This document shows, piece by piece, positions 40,940 through 47,190 of a stretch of 47,190 bases of DNA. Both the position numbers and the translations under genes were made by a program. The notes under the pieces were generated by a model, which had not been told where the DNA came from, searched no databases, and saw only the letters and a program-made list of their open reading frames with translations. Within the stretch, counting starts at the first letter, position 1, and every line of letters starts with the position of its first letter. The stretch comes from Actinomycetes bacterium (GTDB lineage Bacteria > Actinomycetota > Actinomycetes > Mycobacteriales > Mycobacteriaceae), in assembly GCA_023415515.1 (NCBI GenBank), contig JAEZKH010000307.1, forward strand, positions 1-47,190, given 5' to 3'.

Positions 40940-41353
40940 TCAGATTCCGCGCTCCGCCAGCCACCGCTGCGCGCGTCGCGCCGAGGCCCGTGACAGCCAG
41001 GCGTCCTGAATGAGCTCGGTCAGTTCCTGCCTGCCGATGTCGCGAAGCCGGCCGGCGCGGATCAACACCGACAGATGCCCGTCGAACCGGTCTGTGGTGA
41101 AGAACGGCGATCTCGGATCCTGCACGAGGGCGAGCTTGTCGGCTTCCGACTCGACCCAGATCATGATGACGTCGGCGTAGCGCTCGCCGGTGTCGGGATC
41201 CTCGGCGTCGGGCTGTGGTGTGCGGAAGAAGACGAACGACTTGCCGCCGACCTGATAGATCGGGTTGCCCTTCGGGCCCTCGATCCGTTTGACGTGCGGC
41301 ATGCCCGCCGCGATTTCGTGCACGTCGCCGACCCTGGCCGGGCGGTCACGCAC
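40940..41353 (-). CDS. MmcQ/YjbR-family protein
   Basis: A 137-residue protein, GTG start overlapping the phosphoesterase stop by 8 bp. The fold signatures of the YjbR/CyaY-like family are visible: AAGMPHVKRIEGPKG, YQVGGKSFVFFRT, VIMIWVESEADKLALVQDP, FFTTDRFDGHLSVLIRAGRL and a C-terminal helix ELIQDAWLSRASAR. The family is called DNA-binding but its role is not settled. It is the last gene of the SnoaL/phosphoesterase/YjbR operon. Confidence 0.88.
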   Translation of the reverse strand: MRDRPARVGDVHEIAAGMPHVKRIEGPKGNPIYQVGGKSFVFFRTPQPDAEDPDTGERYADVIMIWVESEADKLALVQDPRSPFFTTDRFDGHLSVLIRAGRLRDIGRQELTELIQDAWLSRASARRAQRWLAERGI

Positions 41354-41852
41354 CTGGGCGCTCCAACCGATGCAGGGTGACGTCGGACAGCACGCCGTCG
41401 GCGACGAGCGCGGTCATGTATGTGCAGAACGGTTGGCGTCGGCGATCGGTGGGCGAGCCGGGATTCAGCAGGCGCAGGCCGGTAGCGGCCGTGGCGTCCC
41501 ATGGGATGTGGCTGTGCCCGAACACGAGCACATCGGTGTCTGGATACGTCTTCGCCATCCGCGCGTCCCGTCCGCCTGAGGCACCGGTCTCATGGACGAC
41601 GGTGAAGCGCACGCCGTCGAGTGTGGCGTCGGCACGTTCGGGCAACCGTGACCGGAGTTCGGCCCCGTCGTTGTTGCCCCAGCAGGCGACCAGCAGGCGC
41701 GCCCTGGACTCGAGGGTGTCGAGAAGTGCCGGCTCGACCCAGTCGCCCGCATGGATGACGGCGTCGGCTTCGTCGACCTCGTCCCACACCTGCGGCGGCA
41801 GGTCGCGCGCCCGCTTCGGCACGTGGGTGTCGGCGATCAGCAGCAGTCGCAC
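41346..41852 (-). CDS. YfcE-type metallophosphoesterase
   Basis: A 168-residue protein from GTG 41852. Metal ligands in order: IADTHVPKRA (D-x-H), IHAGDWV (GD), CWGNNDG (GNND/E), VVHETG (H) and VFGHSHIP (GHSH). Complete active site of the small calcineurin-like phosphodiesterase group. Starts 2 bp after the SnoaL-like gene stop. The substrate is unknown; YfcE homologues hydrolyse phosphodiesters. Confidence 0.92.
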   Translation of the reverse strand: MRLLLIADTHVPKRARDLPPQVWDEVDEADAVIHAGDWVEPALLDTLESRARLLVACWGNNDGAELRSRLPERADATLDGVRFTVVHETGASGGRDARMAKTYPDTDVLVFGHSHIPWDATAATGLRLLNPGSPTDRRRQPFCTYMTALVADGVLSDVTLHRLERPGA

Positions 41853-41854
41853 GG

Positions 41855-42241
41855 TCAGCCCTGCGCGAGCAACTCGGCCATCTTCGGCATCAGCGCCTGC
41901 AGCCCCTTGAGCGGGCGCACCATCACCTTGACCGACGTGATCTGTTCGGCGTCGTTCCAGTGGATCATGTCGATGCCGTTGACGTACTTGCCGTCGATGG
42001 TCGCGGCGAACTCGAGGACCGCCGACCGCTCCCCGAACCACTTCTCGACATAGTGGAAGTCGGTCTCGCCGAACACCTTCGCCGCGGCGCTCAGATATGC
42101 CATCACCGTGCTGCGGCCCTCCTGCGGCGTGAAGATCGCCGGCGAGCTGAACACGGCGTCCTCGGCCAGCAGGCCCTGCAACTCGGATGTCCGGCCGCTT
42201 TCGATGATCTCGATCCAGCGCGCGATGACCGGTGGCGTCAT
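41855..42241 (-). CDS. SnoaL/NTF2-like protein
   Basis: A 128-residue protein from ATG 42241. Cone-shaped NTF2-like fold features: an N-terminal helix (VIARWIEIIESGRTSELQGLL), AEDAVFSSPAIFTPQEG, YLSAAAKVF, then long strands (VLEFAATIDGKYVNGIDMIHW, QITSVKVMVRPLKGL). First gene of the leftward operon, divergent from the amidohydrolase with a 54-bp promoter space that holds an operator-like palindrome. Confidence 0.88.
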   Translation of the reverse strand: MTPPVIARWIEIIESGRTSELQGLLAEDAVFSSPAIFTPQEGRSTVMAYLSAAAKVFGETDFHYVEKWFGERSAVLEFAATIDGKYVNGIDMIHWNDAEQITSVKVMVRPLKGLQALMPKMAELLAQG

Positions 42242-42265
42242 GAGCACGACTGTAGCTCCATAAAT

Positions 42266-42287
42266 AGATTGTGACCACTCACTATCT
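42266..42287. promoter_or_regulatory. TetR-type operator candidate
   Basis: AGATTGTGAC-CA-CTCACTATCT: 10-bp arms matching at 8 positions, in the 54-bp divergent space between the SnoaL-like gene and the amidohydrolase. It overlaps a possible -10 for the latter (TATCTT, 42283-42288). The TetR gene at 44088 is the obvious candidate ligand. Confidence 0.55.
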
Positions 42288-42295
42288 TTGGTAGC

Positions 42296-44086
42296 GTGTC
42301 CCGCATGACCTACGACGTGATCGTTCGCAACGGCCTCTGGTTCGACGGCACCGGCGCCCGGCCCCAACGCCGGACGCTGGGCATCCGCGACGGGATCGTG
42401 GCAGAGGTATCGGAGACGCCGCTCGACGAGACCGGCTGCGGTGCCGTCATCGACGCGGACGGCAAGTGGATCCTGCCCGGCTTCATCGACGTGCACACCC
42501 ACTACGACGCCGAAGTGCTGCTCGACCCGGGCCTGCGTGAGTCGGTTCGCCACGGTGTCACGACGCTCCTGCTGGGCAACTGCTCGCTCTCGACGGTGTA
42601 CGCCGAATCCGAGGACGCCGCCGACCTGTTCAGCCGTGTCGAGGCGGTGCCGCGCACGTTCGTGCTCGGTGCGCTGGAGGCCAAGCGGACTTGGACGTCG
42701 CCGGCCGAGTACGTGCAGACGCTGGACAGCCTGCCGCTCGGCCCGAACGTCAGTTCCATGCTCGGGCACTCGGATCTGCGCACGACGGTGCTCGGCCTCG
42801 ACAGGGCCACCACCGAAGGCGTCGAACCGACCGACGCCGAACTGGAGAAGATGGCCGAGTTGCTCGACGAGGCACTCGACGCGGGCCTGCTCGGCATGTC
42901 GGGGATGGACGCGCCGATCGACAAGCTCGACGGCGACCGGTTCCGCTCGCGCGCGCTGCCGTCGACGTTCGCGACATGGCGTGAGCGGCGCAGGCTGATC
43001 AAGGTGCTGCGCAAGCGCGGCCGCATCCTGCAAAGCGCGCCCAACACCAAGAACCCGATCGAGGCGCTGAACTTCTTCCTCGCCAGCAGCGGGATGTTCG
43101 GCCGCAGGCGGGCGGTCCGGGTGAGCCTGCTGGTTTCGGCCGACGCCAAGTCCAACACCGGAGCGGTGCACGTATTCGGCCCTGGCACCAGGATCCTCAA
43201 CCGGGTGTTGAACTCCTTCGTGCGGTTCCAGCATCTGCCGGTGCCGTTCGAGCTGTACTCCGACGGCATCGACCTTCCGGTCTTCGAGGAGTTCGGTGCC
43301 GGCACCGCCGCGCTGCATCTGCGCGATCAGATCGAGCGCAACGAACTACTCGCCGACCCGGAATACCGACGCCGGTTCCGCGCCTCCTTCGACCGCAAGA
43401 AGCTCGGCCCGACGCTGTGGCACCGCGACTTCCACGACGCCACGATCGTCGAATGCCCCGACGCCGGCCTCATCGGCAAGAGCTTCGGCCAGATCGCCGA
43501 GGAACGCGGCCTTCACCCCCTCGACGCGTTCCTCGACGTGCTCGTCGAGAACGGCGAACGCAACGTGCGGTGGACGACGATCGTCGCCAACCACCGCCCG
43601 AAGCACCTCAATGCGCTGGCGGTCGACCCGTCGGTGCACATGGGCTTCTCCGACGCGGGCGCACACCTGCGCAATATGGCGTTCTACAATTTCCCGCTCA
43701 AACTGCTGCGGCGCGTCCGCGACGCCGAGCTGTCGGGCAAGCCGTTCATGACCGTCGAGCATGCCGTCCACCGGCTCACCGCCGAGGTCGCCGAATGGTT
43801 CGGACTCTCGGCGGGCACGCTGCGCAAGGGTGACCGCGCCGACTTCGTCGTCGTCGATCCGGCAGGCCTCGACGACTCGGTGGACGCCTACCACGAGGAG
43901 AAGGTGCCGTTCTACGGCGACTTGTCGCGCATGGTGAACCGCAACGACGCGGCGGTGGTGGCGACCGGCGTCAACGGCACGGTCGTCTTCCGTGACGGCG
44001 AGTTCCGCGAGGGCTACGGGGAGACCGTCAAGTCAGGCCGTTTCCTCAAGGCCGGCCAGCCGCGGCGCGAGTTCGTCTCCGCCTGA
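42296..44086 (+). CDS. N-acyl-D-amino-acid deacylase-like amidohydrolase
   Basis: About 596 residues from GTG 42296 (a leaderless start is suggested by TATCTT 7 bp upstream; ATG 42305 is the alternative). Amidohydrolase superfamily subtype III: IVRNGLWFDGTG and GIVAEV at the N-terminus, metal motif GFIDVHTHYDAEV, ILQSAPNTKNP, ANHRPKHLNAL, MGFSDAGAHLRNMAF (Asp ligand) and the C-terminal beta-sandwich return (GTLRKGDRADFVVVDPAGL). Catalysis would be hydrolysis of N-acyl-D-amino acids or a related cyclic amide. It is followed 1 bp later by a TetR gene that probably controls it. Confidence 0.9.
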   Translation: MSRMTYDVIVRNGLWFDGTGARPQRRTLGIRDGIVAEVSETPLDETGCGAVIDADGKWILPGFIDVHTHYDAEVLLDPGLRESVRHGVTTLLLGNCSLSTVYAESEDAADLFSRVEAVPRTFVLGALEAKRTWTSPAEYVQTLDSLPLGPNVSSMLGHSDLRTTVLGLDRATTEGVEPTDAELEKMAELLDEALDAGLLGMSGMDAPIDKLDGDRFRSRALPSTFATWRERRRLIKVLRKRGRILQSAPNTKNPIEALNFFLASSGMFGRRRAVRVSLLVSADAKSNTGAVHVFGPGTRILNRVLNSFVRFQHLPVPFELYSDGIDLPVFEEFGAGTAALHLRDQIERNELLADPEYRRRFRASFDRKKLGPTLWHRDFHDATIVECPDAGLIGKSFGQIAEERGLHPLDAFLDVLVENGERNVRWTTIVANHRPKHLNALAVDPSVHMGFSDAGAHLRNMAFYNFPLKLLRRVRDAELSGKPFMTVEHAVHRLTAEVAEWFGLSAGTLRKGDRADFVVVDPAGLDDSVDAYHEEKVPFYGDLSRMVNRNDAAVVATGVNGTVVFRDGEFREGYGETVKSGRFLKAGQPRREFVSA

Positions 44087-44087
44087 G

Positions 44088-44711
44088 ATGGCCAGAACCC
44101 AGCAGCAGCGCCGCGAGGACACCATCGCCCGACTGCTCGACGCCAGCATCGCCACGATCGTCGAGGTCGGGTATGCACGCGCGTCGGCGAAAGTCATCGC
44201 CCGACGGGCCGAGGTGTCCGACGGCGCCCTGTTCCGCTACTTCCCCACCATGGGTGACCTGATGGCGGCGACGGCGCAGGAGGCGGGCAGGCGGCAGCTC
44301 GAGCTGGCCGCCAAGCGGATCACCGACATCCCCGCCGACAAACCCGCGATCGAAGGCGTGCTGGGGATCATTCAGGATCTGACGGCGAACTCCACCAACA
44401 CGGTGATCTACGAGCTGATGTCGGCCTCGCGCACCGATGAGAAGCTCAGGGACACCCTGCGGGAGGTGATGGCGGCCTACGTCGCCAAGATCTACGAGGC
44501 CGCCAGGACCATCCCGTCCGGCGACGAGATCGCAGCGTTGGGCGAGGAGAACTTCGCGGCGCTGGTGTCGGTTCTCATCAACACGTTCGACGGGGCGGCG
44601 ATGTTCCGGCATGTGCTCGAGGATCCCGACATCGAGGCGCGCCGGATCCCGGTGCTCATGACGCTGCTCGACGCTGTCCGTTCGCAGCGGACCCAAACGC
44701 CGACGGTGTGA
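44088..44711 (+). CDS. TetR-family transcriptional regulator
   Basis: A 207-residue protein. N-terminal HTH: TIARLLDASIATIVEVGYAR, ASAKVIARRAEVSDGALFRYFPTMGDLMAA. The helical C-terminal ligand-binding domain follows (AAYVAKIYEAARTI, ALVSVLINTFDGAAMFRHVL). ATG 44088 is 1 bp after the deacylase stop, so it is co-transcribed with it. Autoregulation of the operon through the 42266 palindrome is inferred. Confidence 0.93.
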   Translation: MARTQQQRREDTIARLLDASIATIVEVGYARASAKVIARRAEVSDGALFRYFPTMGDLMAATAQEAGRRQLELAAKRITDIPADKPAIEGVLGIIQDLTANSTNTVIYELMSASRTDEKLRDTLREVMAAYVAKIYEAARTIPSGDEIAALGEENFAALVSVLINTFDGAAMFRHVLEDPDIEARRIPVLMTLLDAVRSQRTQTPTV

Positions 44712-44754
44712 CGCACCGGGCCAGCGTCGTTGCGGGGCTGCCTAGTCTGGAGTC

Positions 44755-47190
44755 ATGTGGGAGGAACGCGCGGCGAAGGCTGCCAAGCTTCTCCTGTACA
44801 TACTGACGTCTGGCCTTCTGTTGGCGGCGTTGGCGTTTCCGTTGGTCGGCGGTGCAGGCGCGGCGATCAACCGGCTCTCGGACCGGACAGCCCAGGACAC
44901 GACCGCCGTCGTCGAAGGCGAGGTGCCGATCATCTCGACGATGGTCGACGCCGCAGGTGATCCGATCGCGTGGATCTACACGCAGCGCCGCTGGGCGGTG
45001 CCGAGCAATCGGATCGCCGACACGATGAAGCTGGCGATCGTGTCCATCGAGGACAAACGCTTCGGCGAGCACAACGGTGTCGACCTGCAGGGCTCGCTCA
45101 CCGGGCTCGCCGGTTACCTGAAGGGCGCGGTGGACACCCGAGGCGGCTCGACGATCGAGCAGCAGTACGTCAAGAACTACATCCTCCTGGTCAACGCCAC
45201 CAGCGACGCGGAACGGCGGGCGGCGGTCGAGACAACGCCGATCCGCAAGCTGCGTGAGATGCGGATGGCGCTCGAACTCGACAAGGCACTGCCCAAGGCG
45301 GAGATCCTGACCAGGTATCTGAACCTGGTGTCGTTCGGCAACGGCAGCTTCGGGGTGCAGGACGCCGCGAAGACCTACTTCGGGGTGAACGCCGCGGATC
45401 TGAACTGGCAGCAGTCGGCGCTGCTGGCCGGCATGGTGCAGTCGACGAGCACGCTGAACCCCTACACCAATCCCGACGGCGCGTTGGCGCGCCGCAACCT
45501 CGTCCTGGACACCCTGATCCAGAACCTGCCGGACAAAGCCGACGAGCTCGAGAAGGCCAAGGCCGCGCCGCTGGGCATCCTGCCGAAACCGGCCCCGCTG
45601 CCGCAGGGCTGCATCGGCGCGGGCGACCGCGCGTTCTTCTGCGACTACGCGCTGTCCTATCTGGCCAAGGCAGGCATCGGCAAGGAGGAACTCGCCCGCA
45701 ACGGATACCTGATCAAGACCACGCTCGACCCGAGGGTGCAGGACTCGGTCAAGAAGGCGATCGACAAGATCGCCAGCCCCGACCTCGAGGGCGTGGCGAG
45801 CGTGATGAGCGTCATCAAGCCGGGCCGGAACGCCCACCGGGTGCTCGCGATGGGTGACAACAGGACCTACGGACTCGCCCTCGGGGAAAACCAGACCGTG
45901 CAGCCGCAGCCGTTCACCACACTCGGCGACGGCGGCGGGTCGACGTTCAAGATCTTCACCACCGCCGCCGCGCTGGAGATGGGGATGGGCATCAATGCCC
46001 AACTCGATGTGCCGGCGACGTTCCAGGGCGCAGGCCTCGGGGACAGCAACACCCCTGGATGCCCGCCGCGCACCTGGTGTGTGAAGAACGCGGGCGGTGG
46101 TGCCCGCGGGGCGATGAGCGTCACCGACGCGCTGGCGCAGTCGCCGAACACCGCGTTCGCGAAGCTGATCCAACAGGTGGGCGTGCCGCGCGCGGTGGAC
46201 ATGGCGGTGCGATTGGGTCTGCGGTCCTACGCCGAGCCGGGCAGCGCCAGAGACTACGACCCGAACAACAAGGGCAGCCTCGCCGACTACGTCAAGGACC
46301 AGAATCTCGGCTCGTTCACACTCGGCCCGCTCGAGTTGAATGCGCTGGAGATGTCCAATGTTGCCGCGACGCTCGCATCCGGCGGCATGTGGTGCCCGCC
46401 GAGCCCGATCGACAAGGTCCTCGACCGTCGCGGACGCGAAGTGCCCATCCCGCAACAGAAGTGCGAACAGATGGTGCCAGAAGGGCTGGCCAACACCCTG
46501 ACCAACGCGCTGGGCAAGGACCACACCAGCGGCACGGCGGCCAGCGCCGCGGGTTCCGTCGGCTGGAACCTGCCGATGGCGGGTAAGACCGGAACGACCG
46601 AGTCACACCGTTCGTCGGCATTCGTCGGATTCACCAACCAGTACGCGGCCGCCAACTACATCTTCGACGACACCGCGGCGCCCAAGGAGTTGTGCTCGTG
46701 GCCGCTGCGTCGATGCTCCAGCGGAAACCTGTACGGCGGCAACGAACCGGCCCGCACGTGGTTCACCGCGATGAAGCCGATCGCCGACGAGCTGGGGCCG
46801 GTCTCCATGCCGCCGACCGATCCTCGATACGTCAACGGCGCGCCCACGGTACCGCTGCCGAGCATCACCGGGCTGAAATTCGATGCTGCGCGGAAGAAGT
46901 TGCAGGACGCCGGTTTTCAAGTCGCCGACCAACCCTCGCCGGTGGACAGTTACCTGTCCAAGGGCACGATCGTCGGCACCACGCCGAAGGACAGAGCCGT
47001 GCCTGGCTTCCTGATCACGATCAACACCAGCAACGGGGTCGCGCCCTACGAGTACTACCCACGGCGTCCGTCGGAAGCGACCCCACCACCAGAGGAACCG
47101 CCACCACCCGACGCCAACGTGATCGAGATCCCCGGGCTTCCGCCGATCTTCGTTCCGGGGCAACCACCACCGCCGGGACCGCCGCCGTTC
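44755..47190 (+). CDS. ponA2: Class A penicillin-binding protein, PonA2-like, 3'-truncated by the window
   Basis: 812 codons are visible and the frame runs off the window. ATG 44755 lies 6 bp after TAGTCT (44743-44748), so a leaderless mRNA is likely. A membrane anchor (LLLYILTSGLLLAALAFPLV) is followed by a GT51 glycosyltransferase with IVSIEDKRFGEHNGVD, GGSTIEQQYVKNYI and RKLREMRMALELDK. The transpeptidase has STFK (active Ser), SPN and KTGT. The C-terminus carries one PASTA domain (LPSITGLKFDAARKKLQDAG) and a Pro-rich tail. It makes and cross-links peptidoglycan at the outer membrane face. Domain order and length match mycobacterial PonA2 rather than PonA1. Confidence 0.94.
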   Translation, partial: MWEERAAKAAKLLLYILTSGLLLAALAFPLVGGAGAAINRLSDRTAQDTTAVVEGEVPIISTMVDAAGDPIAWIYTQRRWAVPSNRIADTMKLAIVSIEDKRFGEHNGVDLQGSLTGLAGYLKGAVDTRGGSTIEQQYVKNYILLVNATSDAERRAAVETTPIRKLREMRMALELDKALPKAEILTRYLNLVSFGNGSFGVQDAAKTYFGVNAADLNWQQSALLAGMVQSTSTLNPYTNPDGALARRNLVLDTLIQNLPDKADELEKAKAAPLGILPKPAPLPQGCIGAGDRAFFCDYALSYLAKAGIGKEELARNGYLIKTTLDPRVQDSVKKAIDKIASPDLEGVASVMSVIKPGRNAHRVLAMGDNRTYGLALGENQTVQPQPFTTLGDGGGSTFKIFTTAAALEMGMGINAQLDVPATFQGAGLGDSNTPGCPPRTWCVKNAGGGARGAMSVTDALAQSPNTAFAKLIQQVGVPRAVDMAVRLGLRSYAEPGSARDYDPNNKGSLADYVKDQNLGSFTLGPLELNALEMSNVAATLASGGMWCPPSPIDKVLDRRGREVPIPQQKCEQMVPEGLANTLTNALGKDHTSGTAASAAGSVGWNLPMAGKTGTTESHRSSAFVGFTNQYAAANYIFDDTAAPKELCSWPLRRCSSGNLYGGNEPARTWFTAMKPIADELGPVSMPPTDPRYVNGAPTVPLPSITGLKFDAARKKLQDAGFQVADQPSPVDSYLSKGTIVGTTPKDRAVPGFLITINTSNGVAPYEYYPRRPSEATPPPEEPPPPDANVIEIPGLPPIFVPGQPPPPGPPPF

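Noticed and set aside
44656..46524. 622-codon minus-strand open frame over the penicillin-binding protein
   Set aside because: It is an antisense shadow in GC-rich DNA; the plus-strand frame carries all glycosyltransferase and transpeptidase motifs.

Overview
The window reads as high-GC actinobacterial DNA, most likely a Mycolicibacterium or Mycobacterium. From about 25.5 kb to 31.8 kb the gene order tadA, a deaminase-associated gene, tyrA, a glycolipid-binding gene and proZ-proW-proV-proX matches, as I remember it, M. tuberculosis Rv3752c-Rv3759c. LapA-like, FadE36-like and alkylsulfatase homologues follow. Other hallmarks are a Ddn-type deazaflavin oxidoreductase, a DUF4185 protein and a PonA2-like penicillin-binding protein.

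Layout. (1) 1-1957 is chromosomal left flank: a partial DUF4185 gene, a Ddn-family gene and about 400 bp with no clear gene. (2) 1958-25543 is a 23.6-kb integrated element inserted at the 3' end of a tRNA-Ser(CGA) gene. A 28-bp direct repeat of the tRNA end marks both borders, and a tyrosine integrase lies directly beside the tRNA. Pairs of GTGGGCA repeats with the same 11-bp period sit near both ends and are good integrase arm-site candidates. (3) 25517-47190 is chromosomal right flank.

Inside the element, the right end carries integrase, an XRE regulator, a divergent excisionase-like gene, a winged-HTH protein and small Cys-rich proteins, a layout like that of a phage satellite or small integrative element. 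No conjugation or virion gene is visible. The rest looks like defence and conflict cargo: a seven-zinc-ribbon protein with an embedded Vsr-like nuclease; a coupled type VII secretion trio (DUF2580 protein, WXG-like protein with a glycine-rich C-terminus, small membrane protein); an OLD-type ATPase/TOPRIM protein; a nuclease-helicase with ten helicase-associated (HA) repeats; a serine recombinase; and a coupled trio of membrane protein, trypsin-like protease and a small protein echoing the protease N-terminal region. Divergent from that trio is an SF2 helicase with a C-terminal PD-(D/E)XK-like domain. The protease/helicase locus and the zinc-ribbon/Vsr protein are my best candidates for an undescribed system.

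The right flank holds the ProXVWZ osmoprotectant transporter; an SDR/MarR pair sharing an operator-like motif; a fragment of an NTF2/SnoaL-type gene; a hydrolase/phosphotransferase/histidine-phosphatase cluster; an alkylsulfatase; an ECF sigma factor coupled to a membrane-anchored Rieske protein; a DoxX protein; a YjbR/phosphoesterase/SnoaL cluster; an amidohydrolase with its TetR regulator; and a class A penicillin-binding protein that runs off the window. Family names come from reading motifs by eye; no database search was possible.
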